Shown here: in pieces, positions 47,430 to 55,845 of the stretch
How the letters are laid out: each line of letters begins with the position of its first letter
Numbering within the stretch: the first letter of the stretch is position 1
Origin: CAYFVU01 sp964594775
GTDB taxonomy: Bacteria > Spirochaetota > Spirochaetia > DSM-16054 > Sediminispirochaetaceae
DNA length: 64,000 nucleotides
Direction: 5' to 3'
Assembly: GCA_964594775.1 (NCBI GenBank)
Contig: CAZQNO010000007.1
Location: 8,807 to 72,806 of the forward strand
Position numbers and translations under genes: made by a program
The notes under the pieces: model-generated
What the model saw: only the letters and a program-made list of their open reading frames with translations
What the model was told of the DNA's origin: nothing
Database searches by the model: none

Positions 47430-48863
47430 CTACGCCTTCCGTCCCGCCGCCGAAGCGGGGACGATGTGTTTTATCGGCTCTACAAGCCGTTCCAATTCCA
47501 TTAGCCGTGAACCCTTCAGGAGGACCGTCTCTCCACCCTCGAGATAGTCCACTAGAGCCGTCTCGAGTTCAGAAAAATCCTCGCTCATAAACAGAAGACC
47601 GGGGAAACCCAGACTTTTCAGGCTCTCCTCGGTCCATTTCATCTCTTCACCGAGAAGAAAGGCCGCCTTCGCTCCCGACCGGAAGACCGTCTCGGCCAAT
47701 TCGCGGTGGGCGTTTTCCGCTTCCCCGCCCAGTTCCTTCATTGCTCCCAGTACCAGGACGAGACCGCCCGGCTCCACGTCCCGTGCCAATTCATCGATGA
47801 CCGGTTTCATGGAATCAAGATTCGCATTATAGGAGTCTTCGAAGATGCTTACCGGTCCGGTATGGAGTCGGCTTCTGCCTTCGGGCAGACTGACCGCCTC
47901 GATACCCGTCCGTATTCCTTCGGCATCCACTTCGAAATGACGGCCGACATGAATGGCCGCAAGGGCGTTGGAGAGATTGTGCCTTCCCGGCAGAGGGAGG
48001 GCTATTTCGGTTCCCTCATACCGAATCCTCCATCCTTTAAGGCCCCTTGTCTCCACCGATTCTACTCCCCTGGTGCTCCGCTCTCCGTACTTCTCCACCG
48101 GCGCAGGGGAGAGAGCCTCCAGATACTCGGCCCACTCGCTGTCTGCGGGGATAAAGGCCCGCCCGTCCCCGGGAAGAGCCTCCAAAGCCTTCGCCTTTTC
48201 CCTTGCGATTGCCTCCCGGCTGCCGAAAAGGCCTATGTGGGCCGTTCCGATGGTGGTAATTACGGTGAATTGGGGCCGGTATATATCCGTCAGCAGATCC
48301 ATCTCTCCGGGATGATTGATTCCCAGCTCAAAAACCCCGTAACGGTGCTCGGCCCGTACGGAGAGAAGGGCCTGGGGAAGCCCGATCTCCGAATTGAGAT
48401 TTCCCGGGTTCTTCACCGTCCGCCCCGTCGAGGACAGCACGGAAGCAATGAGCTCCTTGGTGGTGGTTTTTCCGTTGCTTCCGGTGACGGCGATTCTTCG
48501 CACGTCGGTAAAGTCCTGCACTCTGGACTTGGCGAGCCTCTGCAGCGATTTTAGTCCGTTTTCTGCAACGAGGATCGGTACACCGAGCTCATTGATGAGA
48601 GCACCGCCTTCGGTGCTCCGATAGAATGAACGGTCCACCATGACCGCGGCGGCACCGCGGGAGACCGCATCTTTCAGATAGCGATGTCCGTCGGTTCGTT
48701 CTCCTTTCAGCGCGATAAAGAGATCCCCTCTTTCGCACTTTCTCGAATCTACCGCCACCCCTTCTATGTGTATACGCTCTTTGCGCTCCTCGACCCCGAG
48801 CAGCTCACAGGCGGCGAGAGACGCGGCCCGTTGTACATCGAGGAACTCGAGAGCTCTATCCAT
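47430..48863 (-). CDS. murF: MurF UDP-MurNAc-tripeptide:D-Ala-D-Ala ligase
   Basis: A 477-aa Mur ligase with ATP site AVTGSNGKTTTKEL, a GELGINHPGEMDLL-like central motif (VFELGINHPGEMDLL), and a C-terminal domain (FEDSYNANLDSMKPVI) with the conserved Asn-rich segment. murE is not next to it, unlike in most dcw clusters. ATG at 48863 overlaps ftsL by 8 bp and follows AAGGAGGG. Confidence 0.95.
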   Translation of the reverse strand: MDRALEFLDVQRAASLAACELLGVEERKERIHIEGVAVDSRKCERGDLFIALKGERTDGHRYLKDAVSRGAAAVMVDRSFYRSTEGGALINELGVPILVAENGLKSLQRLAKSRVQDFTDVRRIAVTGSNGKTTTKELIASVLSSTGRTVKNPGNLNSEIGLPQALLSVRAEHRYGVFELGINHPGEMDLLTDIYRPQFTVITTIGTAHIGLFGSREAIAREKAKALEALPGDGRAFIPADSEWAEYLEALSPAPVEKYGERSTRGVESVETRGLKGWRIRYEGTEIALPLPGRHNLSNALAAIHVGRHFEVDAEGIRTGIEAVSLPEGRSRLHTGPVSIFEDSYNANLDSMKPVIDELARDVEPGGLVLVLGAMKELGGEAENAHRELAETVFRSGAKAAFLLGEEMKWTEESLKSLGFPGLLFMSEDFSELETALVDYLEGGETVLLKGSRLMELERLVEPIKHIVPASAAGRKA

Positions 48864-49170
48864 CGCCGCCCTCCTTGGGTCTTGTGCGGCGTTTCACGAT
48901 TATCCTCAGTTTTTTCTCCGAATCCAGGCTTTCCAGCTCGAGTTTTTCCCGAGCTATCTCTTCTATCCTCGCCGGCGAGCTCATTATGGCGATATTGGCG
49001 ATCATGCGCTTGTTTTTTTCAAAGAGATCGGCCTGTTCTTCCTTCATCTCCCTCACCCGCTGTTCAAGCACTTGATAAGAATAGACCTGGTGTACCGTGA
49101 GAAAGATCATCAGAGGCACCGAAAGCGCCAAGAGGGAAATTACTGTTCTCCGGATCACTGCAGCAGTCAA
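48856..49170 (-). CDS. ftsL: FtsL-like division protein
   Basis: A 104-aa single-pass protein with a membrane helix (VISLLALSVPLMIFLTVHQVY) and a leucine-zipper-like coiled coil (VLEQRVREMKEEQADLFEKNKRMIANIAIM, cited in part), ending in the FtsL/DivIC pattern PARIEEIAREKLELESL. It would bridge FtsQ and FtsW/FtsI. Its place between rsmH and murF supports FtsL. The start is TTG at 49170 with GAGGAG 8 nt upstream. A GTG at 49158 would leave a slightly shorter protein. Confidence 0.85.
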   Translation of the reverse strand: MTAAVIRRTVISLLALSVPLMIFLTVHQVYSYQVLEQRVREMKEEQADLFEKNKRMIANIAIMSSPARIEEIAREKLELESLDSEKKLRIIVKRRTRPKEGGDG

Positions 49171-49172
49171 GA

Positions 49173-50120
49173 TTAACGCTCCTCATCCCGTAATTTTTCG
49201 CCTACGCGAAATTTCGCGCTGCGGGAGGGAGGATTGGACACTATTTCGTGCTCCTCCGGTCGAATCGGCTTCTTCGTGAGAATGTCCACGATCCTGCTTC
49301 CCCCACACTTACATATCGGCCAATCGGGAGGACAAGTGCAATCCTTATTCTTCTCCTTGAAAAACCACTTCACGATACGATCCTCCAGGGAGTGAAAGGA
49401 GATTACGCCGATCCTCCCGCCGACGTTTAAGACCTCCAGCGCATCCTCGAGAGCACTCTCCAGCCGGGCCAGCTCGCCGTTGACCATAATGCGCAAAGCC
49501 TGAAAAGTCCTGGTAGCCGGATGAATCCTCCCGTGACGGTACTTCGGTGGAACGGCGTTGACGATCAGCTCAGCCAGGCGGGAAGTGCTGTGGATCTCCC
49601 CGCTCTCCCGCTCCCGGCAGATCGCCGCGGCTATTTTATGCGCATAGCGCTCTTCACCGTAGTTTCGGATTACATCCTCCAATTCCCTCACGGGATAGCT
49701 ATTGACAATATCCTTCGCGGATATCTCCAAATCGGCATTGAGCCGCATATCGAGCGGCTCATCCTTACGAAAGGTAAAGCCCCTCTTCGCCTCTTCGAAG
49801 TGATAGAGGGAAACCCCCAGGTCGAAGAGGATCGCCTCGGGTCGCTCACCTCCCAGTGGATAGTCCCTGAAAAAGACGTTGAACCAGCCGTGGTAGGGAC
49901 GAAACCTCTCCCCGAAGGGAGCAAGTCTCTCCTGTGCCTTCTTCAAGATCTGCTCATCCGCGTCGATTCCCAGCACTCTCAGCGACGGGAATGCGGCAAG
50001 AAGCCGCTCGCTGTGACCGCCCTCGCCGAGGGTACAGTCGATGAACAGCGCCTCTTCGGCCTTCGGGGCCAAGTATTCGAGGACTTCATCCGACATGACC
50101 GAATAATGCAACGTATCCAT
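49173..50120 (-). CDS. rsmH: RsmH 16S rRNA (C1402-N4) methyltransferase
   Basis: About 315 aa, formerly MraW. The SAM site is DCTLGEGGHSERLLAAF with VLGIDAD. Other motifs are ILFDLGVSLYHFEEAKRGFTFRKDEPLDMRL (cited in part), AVPPKYRHGRIHPATRTFQALRIMVNGEL and GGRIGVISFHSLEDRIVKWFF. A late insert is Cys-rich (CTCPPDWPICKCG). The start is uncertain. ATG 50120 begins MDTLHYSVM, while TTG 50126 is nearer to the upstream GGAGG. Confidence 0.94.
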   Translation of the reverse strand: MDTLHYSVMSDEVLEYLAPKAEEALFIDCTLGEGGHSERLLAAFPSLRVLGIDADEQILKKAQERLAPFGERFRPYHGWFNVFFRDYPLGGERPEAILFDLGVSLYHFEEAKRGFTFRKDEPLDMRLNADLEISAKDIVNSYPVRELEDVIRNYGEERYAHKIAAAICRERESGEIHSTSRLAELIVNAVPPKYRHGRIHPATRTFQALRIMVNGELARLESALEDALEVLNVGGRIGVISFHSLEDRIVKWFFKEKNKDCTCPPDWPICKCGGSRIVDILTKKPIRPEEHEIVSNPPSRSAKFRVGEKLRDEER

Positions 50121-50159
50121 GAGCAACCCGATACGAATCCTCCTCAGAAAAAGTTCTTA

Positions 50160-50609
50160 CTATATGCCGGAGAGGAGCTCTCCGAGCTGCTCGGCAGCCT
50201 CCTGGAACTCCTCCTCACTCTCGGAGAGGTAGCCGTTGTAGATATCCGTATCCCATATCTCTACATAGCTATCTATACCGAGTATTACCGCCTCGCTCTT
50301 TACCTGCAGGGACGCCGATTCCCGCAGGGTCTGCGGAATCGAAATGCGGCCCGTCTTATCGATCTCGCACTCCTGAGCGGGTGCGATTATCCGCCGCTGC
50401 AGCAGCCTCGTCTTCGATTTGAACATCGAAGAGGATTCCATGATGTTTTGAGAAATCTTTCGCCACTCTTGCTGGGGGAACAGCCAGAGACACCGGTCTA
50501 CTCCGCGAGTGAGAATAAGGATATTCCCGGAGATCTCGCTTCGGAGTCGAGACGGCAGCAGCAGGCGCCCCTTATCGTCGATGGAGTTTCGATATTCACC
50601 CATCAACAT
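50160..50609 (-). CDS. mraZ: MraZ transcriptional regulator of the dcw cluster
   Basis: About 149 aa with two SpoVT/AbrB-like halves. Each has the D-x-K-G-R type motif (NSIDDKGRLLLPSRLR; CEIDKTGRISIPQTLRE). It binds repeated TGGGN boxes before its own gene and represses or tunes dcw transcription. I set the start at ATG 50609 (MLMGEYRNSIDDKGR) because family members begin MxMGEY. An upstream GTG (50621) is also in frame. Boxes and a promoter lie just upstream. Confidence 0.94.
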   Translation of the reverse strand: MLMGEYRNSIDDKGRLLLPSRLRSEISGNILILTRGVDRCLWLFPQQEWRKISQNIMESSSMFKSKTRLLQRRIIAPAQECEIDKTGRISIPQTLRESASLQVKSEAVILGIDSYVEIWDTDIYNGYLSESEEEFQEAAEQLGELLSGI

Positions 50610-50615
50610 GGCGTC

Positions 50616-50650
50616 TACCACTATTTACTATTTTTTCCCACTTTTCCCCA
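50616..50650 (-). promoter_or_regulatory. MraZ-box array (operator)
   Basis: Read on the minus strand: TGGGG (50650-50646), TGGGA (50640-50636), TAGTA (50630-50626) and TGGTA (50620-50616). The units recur exactly every 10 bp, so all face the same side of the helix. MraZ proteins are known to bind TGGGN repeats separated by 5 bp. The first two are good boxes and the last two are degenerate. They lie downstream of the -10 element, so binding would block initiation or early elongation. Confidence 0.8.
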
Positions 50651-50664
50651 CTCATCTCCCTCTA

Positions 50665-50692
50665 ATACTACCGCATTTCCCCCTATTGTCAA
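50665..50692 (-). promoter_or_regulatory. Sigma-70 promoter of the dcw cluster
   Basis: Perfect -35 TTGACA (50692-50687), 16-bp spacer, -10 TAGTAT (50670-50665, 4 of 6). Predicted start near 50658, giving a leader of about 50 nt that carries the MraZ boxes before the mraZ ATG. It is the clearest promoter that I can see for the long minus-strand gene run. Confidence 0.7.
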
Positions 50693-50742
50693 CTCAGATT
50701 CTTTTTGTTAAATAAAAAAGAGATGTCTGCCGATAATATATG

Positions 50743-50758
50743 CTTCACATGCGTGAAG
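50743..50758. promoter_or_regulatory. Inverted repeat at a predicted transcription start
   Basis: CTTCAC (50743-50748) and GTGAAG (50753-50758) form a perfect 6-bp inverted repeat around ATGC. It follows a -10-like GATAAT (50732-50737) and ends 19 bp before the ATG of the 83-aa gene. Placed over the likely +1, it could be an operator for an unknown repressor or a small leader hairpin. Confidence 0.4.
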
Positions 50759-50777
50759 TAAACTGGAGGTAATAGAG

Positions 50778-51029
50778 ATGTGGACCGTCGAACACCAGCT
50801 TGTCTATCCGGAAGGAGACATCCAGGAGAGCTCTTTTCCCCTCAGCTTCAATCAGCTGGTGGGTCTCAACGGTGAGAGCCTTCGCCTGCCGCTGGCGAGC
50901 CCGAAAACTATCGTATACCGGGTATATCGCATATCGAAAGACGAGGAGAAGGGAGGGACAAGGGTCTCCTACTACCTCGAGCTGGTCACGGGAGACGAAT
51001 TACGCTCCCTCGCAGAGCCCTTGCGGTGA
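50778..51029 (+). CDS. Small hypothetical protein (83 aa)
   Basis: An 83-aa soluble protein, MWTVEHQLVYPEGDIQESSF at the start and YYLELVTGDELRSLAEPL at the end, with predicted beta strands and no membrane segment. GGAGG stands 8 nt before the ATG, which supports real translation. It is divergent from mraZ and convergent with the GH57 gene, whose stop is 10 bp away. No terminator is evident between them. I do not recognise a family. A GATAAT -10-like element lies at 50732-50737 with no good -35. Confidence 0.65.
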   Translation: MWTVEHQLVYPEGDIQESSFPLSFNQLVGLNGESLRLPLASPKTIVYRVYRISKDEEKGGTRVSYYLELVTGDELRSLAEPLR

Positions 51030-51039
51030 CCCGTAGTTA

Positions 51040-52620
51040 CTAGTTCTTCTTGAATATTCGATAATCGATGTCGGGAAAGAGGTTTTGCTTCTTCTCGATG
51101 CTGGTGAGCCATTCGGTGTCGACGGTATTGCGGCAGAGCCGATCATAGATATAGCCGAAGTTGTAGAGGTGCTCCTTTATTCTCCGCTCCGCGTAGGGCA
51201 CGGTGGTTCCGGTGCTTATAATGAAGGGCCAGTCGGAAGCCATGGAAAGCATCACCTCCCGGGCCGCCTGATTAAGCACCCGCTGTTTGAGACCCGATTC
51301 ATCGGGATACCGTTCGACCAGCTCGGACATCCGTTCGATTGCCTTATGGATGTGACGATATATCCAATCGTTTTTTCCGTTCAGCCACACTTCCGCATAG
51401 CCTTTGTTGCCCCAGCTTGAGAAACTCGGTATTCCCTCCTGCCCCTCGGGATAGGCGGCGAGATACTGCGAGGGGGTGATGAGGGAAAGATCGTCGCTTT
51501 CATCGATCCGGCGTATCACCGCTTCCAGCCAATCGAGCCCTTCGAACCACCAGTGCCCGAACAGTTCAGCGTCGAAGGGAGCCACGATATAGGGAACCCT
51601 ATCGATTATTCCTTCGAACTTCTGCAGCTGTTTGCGGCGGTTGTAGATAAAGTTGTCTGCCTGCGCATCCACCTGCGCGAGGGCCTTATCGCGGTCATAG
51701 ATTCGCTTTTCTTCCGTTTCCCCCGTTATGGCATAGTATTTGTAGCCCGTGCAGACCCGCAGATCGGGCTCATGAATATACGGTCTTATGTAATCCAGCG
51801 GAAGATCGTAACCGATGTCGCGATAGAACTCTCGATAGTCGACATCACTCGGATATCCCCTATCCTCGGACCAGACCGCGTCTGAGCTAGGGTAATCTCT
51901 TCCGAAGGCATACACGCCGTTCTCACAGGTAAGGGGCGCATAGACGCCGTAGGGCGGTTTTTTGCTGGCAAAAAGAATTCCGTGGGCGGCGGTAAAAAAG
52001 TAGGAGATGTCGTTTCGGCGCAAAACCTCTTCGATTCCCGGATAAAAACCGAATTCGGGAAGCCAAAAACCGAGAGGTTTTTTCCCGAACTTCCTGCCGT
52101 GGTCAATTACCGCAGTCTGAACCTGCGCTTCGATGGCCTCGGGCAGCTGCTGATAAAGCGGGAGGAAGGGATGGGTAGCGGCGGTGGTGATTATCTCGAG
52201 GTAACCGTCCTTCTCGAGTGTCTTGAATCCCCAGACGATCTTCTTCCTATACAGATCTACGAAATCGGAAAGATTCCTTTCCAATCTGTCCCGGTACATC
52301 TTTACCAGAACATGGAGTTTCGGTTCACTCTTCGTACGCTCCAGCTCTTTCTCACCGAGTTCCCGCAGCCTTGTGATATGCTGCACGTACCTGTTCTGCA
52401 GGAGTTCGTCGGAGAGCATGGCGGAGAGGGTCGGAGAAATCGATACGGTCAGACGAAAAGATACTCCGTCCGCCGCGAGGCGATTGCACATGCGAAGAAA
52501 GGGCAGGTAGGTTTCGGATATGGCCTCATAGAGCCAGTCTTCCTCGAGAAAACGTTCATACTCCGGATGACGCACGAAGGGAAGGTGTGCATGTAGCACG
52601 AAGCCGACGGTACCTTTCAT
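51040..52620 (-). CDS. GH57 1,4-alpha-glucan branching enzyme
   Basis: About 526 aa with the bacterial/archaeal GH57 branching-enzyme pattern. The start is GFVLHAHLPFVRHPEYERFLEEDWLYEAI (cited in part). The nucleophile region is FWLPEFGFYPGIEEVL (Glu) and the acid region is FDAELFGHWWFEGLDWLEAVI (Asp). The C-terminal helical part contains QAAREVMLSMASDWPFIISTGTTVPYAERRIKEHL (cited in part). It would introduce alpha-1,6 branches into glycogen-like glucan. ATG at 52620 overlaps the DUF4912 stop by 1 bp. TTG at 52623 is less likely. Confidence 0.9.
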   Translation of the reverse strand: MKGTVGFVLHAHLPFVRHPEYERFLEEDWLYEAISETYLPFLRMCNRLAADGVSFRLTVSISPTLSAMLSDELLQNRYVQHITRLRELGEKELERTKSEPKLHVLVKMYRDRLERNLSDFVDLYRKKIVWGFKTLEKDGYLEIITTAATHPFLPLYQQLPEAIEAQVQTAVIDHGRKFGKKPLGFWLPEFGFYPGIEEVLRRNDISYFFTAAHGILFASKKPPYGVYAPLTCENGVYAFGRDYPSSDAVWSEDRGYPSDVDYREFYRDIGYDLPLDYIRPYIHEPDLRVCTGYKYYAITGETEEKRIYDRDKALAQVDAQADNFIYNRRKQLQKFEGIIDRVPYIVAPFDAELFGHWWFEGLDWLEAVIRRIDESDDLSLITPSQYLAAYPEGQEGIPSFSSWGNKGYAEVWLNGKNDWIYRHIHKAIERMSELVERYPDESGLKQRVLNQAAREVMLSMASDWPFIISTGTTVPYAERRIKEHLYNFGYIYDRLCRNTVDTEWLTSIEKKQNLFPDIDYRIFKKN

Positions 52621-53363
52621 CAATCCGTACTTACCTCAAAATCATGGGAATCGAGAATGGAAATGATTCTCTGGGGAATGACCGGCTGTTCTTCCTCATC
52701 ACTGCCGTAATCCCAGAGCCCCGACAACATCAGCATCATTGTATTGGGGTTTCTGTAGAAGTCTTCCTTGTTTCGTGCGATGAAGCCCAAGGGGCTGTGT
52801 ATGGGATTGGAGACGGCGAGGGATTCTTCCCTGTGCAGTACAGAGGCAAAGAGTTCCGCCCGATAGTCCCTTCCCGGTCTATGCAGATTTATATATCGGC
52901 TGTCGTCTTGCTCTCCCACTTCGATATCAAAATAGTCGAGAAGGTTCTCCTTCGTCGGATGCTCTCCCTGGTATTCGTATACTCTCAGGAAAAACCCCTC
53001 GAAGTTCGGCAGGGCCTGCAGCTTCTCCCTCTTCCCTTCGTTGAGGTCCCAGTAGGCGAAGGCCCATTCCGGATCTCTCAGAAGCAGCGCGATCCTCGTA
53101 TCGTTGTAACGTTCCGGCAGGGGAAAATGCTCCTGCTGAAGCACCTCCACCTCCTCGTCCTTGAGGATATCGTATTTTTTGTGTTCCAGCCGCATCGCCG
53201 AATTGTTGCTGCGGCGCCGCTCGACCTCATCCTCCTCCAACGCTTCGAGGATCATCTCTATGAGCTCATTCTTGGAAACGGAGTCTTGGTTATGGATTCC
53301 TTCCCGTCTCGCCACGGCCTGAAGTCTTTCCCTGCTAAGCGTCTGGAGTTTCTCTTTCGTCAT
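52620..53363 (-). CDS. DUF4912 protein with N-terminal SAP/Rho-N-like motif
   Basis: A 247-aa protein. Residues 1-40 (LQTLSRERLQAVARREGIHNQDSVSKNELIEMIL) look like a SAP/Rho-N helical motif. The rest matches DUF4912 (YNDTRIALLLRDPEWAFAYWDL; FFLRVYEYQG; YINLHRPGRDYRAELFA). DUF4912 genes are commonly next to GH57 branching enzymes, suggesting a role in glycogen handling, but no activity is known. It begins with GGGGGTGGT before the ATG and has its own promoter. Confidence 0.82.
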   Translation of the reverse strand: MTKEKLQTLSRERLQAVARREGIHNQDSVSKNELIEMILEALEEDEVERRRSNNSAMRLEHKKYDILKDEEVEVLQQEHFPLPERYNDTRIALLLRDPEWAFAYWDLNEGKREKLQALPNFEGFFLRVYEYQGEHPTKENLLDYFDIEVGEQDDSRYINLHRPGRDYRAELFASVLHREESLAVSNPIHSPLGFIARNKEDFYRNPNTMMLMLSGLWDYGSDEEEQPVIPQRIISILDSHDFEVSTD

Positions 53364-53386
53364 ACCACCCCCGTAAGTGTGTGATT

Positions 53387-53416
53387 AATCTAGAAAAATA
53401 TCGCTCCGAGTGTCAA
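53387..53416 (-). promoter_or_regulatory. Sigma-70 promoter for DUF4912-GH57
   Basis: TTGACA (53416-53411), 18-bp spacer, TAGATT (53392-53387, 4 of 6 to TATAAT). Predicted start near 53380, about 17 bp before the ATG at 53363. It drives the DUF4912 and branching-enzyme pair, back to back with the second GH57 gene. Confidence 0.65.
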
Positions 53417-53445
53417 GACCGGCGGCGCGATTCAGGATTTTCAGC

Positions 53446-53474
53446 TTTACAAAGGCTTCACTATTTACCACAAT
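53446..53474 (+). promoter_or_regulatory. Possible promoter giving a leaderless GH57 mRNA
   Basis: TTTACA (53446-53451, 5 of 6 to the -35 consensus), 17-bp spacer, CACAAT (53469-53474, 4 of 6). The expected start, 7-8 bp further on, falls at or next to the ATG at 53482. No Shine-Dalgarno is found before that ATG, which fits leaderless initiation. Confidence 0.4.
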
Positions 53475-53481
53475 TGTGCCT

Positions 53482-55845
53482 ATGAAGAACCATTTGATAA
53501 TTCACGGCCATTTCTATCAGCCACCGAGGGAGGAAGCCTGGACGGGCTTGGTGCCCCGCCAAACATCCGCAGCCCCCTTTCACGATTGGAACTGCAGGAT
53601 TACACGGGAATGTTACGCCGCGAATACCGCATCCCGTTTTCTCCGTTACGACGGGAGAATCGAAGATATCATCAACAACTATGAGATACTCTCGTTCAAC
53701 TTCGGGCCTACCCTTCTCGGCTGGATCCGCTCCAACGCACCGTACATCTATGAGGCGATACTGGAGGCTGATGCGCGAAGCGTTACCCAAAACGGAGGCC
53801 ATGGAAATGCAATTGCCCAGTCATATAACCATACGATCCTCCCCCTGGACAGTCCAAAGGATGCACGTATTCAGATACATTGGGGCCTTCGAGATTTTTT
53901 TGCCCATTTCGGCAGGGAGGCGGAGGGGATATGGCTGCCCGAGACGGCGGTGAACGAGAGAGTAATAGATATTCTCATCGAATTCGGTATCCGATTCATC
54001 ATTCTCTCCCCGTGGCAGGGCAGGAGCATTCAAGCCGATGGGACAAAAGAGGCTTCAAATCTCGGCGATGAGCCGGTACCCTATTGGCGGTCCTACCGGA
54101 TAGACGGTACGCGAGGCAGCATCGCCGCCTTCTTCTACAATCACGAACTGGCCTCCGGAATAAGCTTCGAACACTACCTAAAGAGCGCCGACTCTCTCTA
54201 TACAAGACTTCTGCAGTACCACAAAAACGCCGATCCGGCCCACCTCGTCCACACGGCTACAGACGGAGAAGTGTACGGCCACCATGAACCCTTCGGCGAT
54301 ATGTGTCTTGCCGCACTGCGGCGCCGCGTGGAGGCGGGAGATAAGTTCCGGTTCACCAACTACGGGAGCTATCTCGAATCCCATCCTCCCGAATACCGGG
54401 CCGTTCTAAAAAAAGGAGAAGAGGAGAGAGGAACGAGCTGGAGCTGCGTTCACGGAGTTTCGCGCTGGTACAAAGACTGCGGGTGCAGCACCGGCGGAAG
54501 GAAGGGCTGGAATCAGAGATGGCGCAGCCCTCTGCGCAGGGCCTTTGAGACTCTCAGCGGGAGGATCCGGGAGCTCTACCGAGAAGAATGCGAAAGACGC
54601 TGTTCCGCCGATCCGGAAGATATTCTGAGAAACTACATAGAGGTGAAAAGCGGACTCATGAGCCGGGACGAGTTCGCCGTGAAATTCTTGAAGTCCGGCG
54701 CCTCAGATGAGGATGCGCGTCGAAAACTGTTCACTCTATTAGAGGGAAACGTCTTCCGCATGTATATGTTCACCTCCTGCGGATGGTTTTTCGCGGACCT
54801 CGGCGGGATCGAACCGGTCCAAAACATACTCTACGCCCTCAAAGCCGCACATCTCTTTCAGGAATTCTCGAATGAAGATCTGAGGACTCTCCTTCTCTCC
54901 ATTCTCTTTGAGGCGAAAAGCAATCTGCCGGAAATTGGAACAGGATCGGATATTGCCGTCGGGAAGGAGAATCCCCTTCCCGACGGAGTCCAGGCCGCTT
55001 CCTATTTCTTCATACTGAGGGTCGTTACAAAGAACACCATTTCCGCTGGAGAGAGCTACGGCTGCTTCGAGTTTCTGTCCATCAATGACGAGGACGGTGA
55101 GGAAGATGCACAGTCGGCCCGCATCGACATCATCGATACAACGAGGGAGAAGAGCTTCTCTTTCAGATTCTCCTCTATAAGCGAAGACCGGCGGATGAAA
55201 ATCCGCGTTAAAGATATGCGATCGAGTTCCCCCCCCCATATTCTCGATCTTGCCGCCCTTCCTGAGGAACTGCGTTACAAGATCAGCGATTATCTTGTTG
55301 CTTCGACCACCAGCGCCTTTTCAGAAATCGCCTCTTCCCTCTTCGATGAAGTTCGCTCGGCGGTGATGCGCTCTCACGAATTGGTCGACGAGCCGCCGGC
55401 GATAATAATGCGCAGCGCCGAACTCTCGCTCAACGCCCTCCTATCGGAACATATGCCCCTTCCCGAAGAGGACCTCGACGAGGAGAAAACGAAAAATCTC
55501 GAGGATCTGTTTCAATTCGCCGCCGATTTCGCTATCAGCCTCGAAAAGCAGCAGCTACTCTCCGATCTCACAAACTACCTATGGGCCTATTTTGACAGAA
55601 ACACACACAAGCTTGCCGATTGCACGTGTGGGTATCTCCTCCGGCTTCTCGGTGCCGCCAGGAAGGCGGGTTTGGAACCGGACATCACCATCGCGCAAAA
55701 AATTGTCTTCTCCCATGTCAAGAAGCTGAGAGAATCCGCGAATAGGACGAAGCCGATGATCGAAAAAATCGGGGCCTTGACCGAAGCCATGGGGATCTAT
55801 GCCGACGATATCATTCACCGACCTTCCGGGCCCGAATTACCATGA
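53482..55845 (+). CDS. GH57 family glycosidase-like protein (DUF3536)
   Basis: About 787 aa. The N-terminal GH57 barrel begins HLIIHGHFYQPPREEAW and contains GIWLPETAVNERVIDIL (nucleophile-type Glu) and HTATDGEVYGHHEPFGDMCLAAL (acid-type Asp). The long C-terminal part (about 430-780) is alpha-helical, as in DUF3536 proteins. The substrate is probably an alpha-glucan, but this subgroup is uncharacterised. The ATG at 53482 is chosen by family N-terminus. No ribosome site precedes it. It overlaps the convergent methyltransferase gene tail-to-tail by 35 bp. Confidence 0.85.
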   Translation: MKNHLIIHGHFYQPPREEAWTGLVPRQTSAAPFHDWNCRITRECYAANTASRFLRYDGRIEDIINNYEILSFNFGPTLLGWIRSNAPYIYEAILEADARSVTQNGGHGNAIAQSYNHTILPLDSPKDARIQIHWGLRDFFAHFGREAEGIWLPETAVNERVIDILIEFGIRFIILSPWQGRSIQADGTKEASNLGDEPVPYWRSYRIDGTRGSIAAFFYNHELASGISFEHYLKSADSLYTRLLQYHKNADPAHLVHTATDGEVYGHHEPFGDMCLAALRRRVEAGDKFRFTNYGSYLESHPPEYRAVLKKGEEERGTSWSCVHGVSRWYKDCGCSTGGRKGWNQRWRSPLRRAFETLSGRIRELYREECERRCSADPEDILRNYIEVKSGLMSRDEFAVKFLKSGASDEDARRKLFTLLEGNVFRMYMFTSCGWFFADLGGIEPVQNILYALKAAHLFQEFSNEDLRTLLLSILFEAKSNLPEIGTGSDIAVGKENPLPDGVQAASYFFILRVVTKNTISAGESYGCFEFLSINDEDGEEDAQSARIDIIDTTREKSFSFRFSSISEDRRMKIRVKDMRSSSPPHILDLAALPEELRYKISDYLVASTTSAFSEIASSLFDEVRSAVMRSHELVDEPPAIIMRSAELSLNALLSEHMPLPEEDLDEEKTKNLEDLFQFAADFAISLEKQQLLSDLTNYLWAYFDRNTHKLADCTCGYLLRLLGAARKAGLEPDITIAQKIVFSHVKKLRESANRTKPMIEKIGALTEAMGIYADDIIHRPSGPELP

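Noticed and set aside
49521..50711. 396-codon plus-strand open frame over rsmH and mraZ
   Set aside because: It spans two well-supported minus-strand genes and their promoter. It has no homology that I can recognise.
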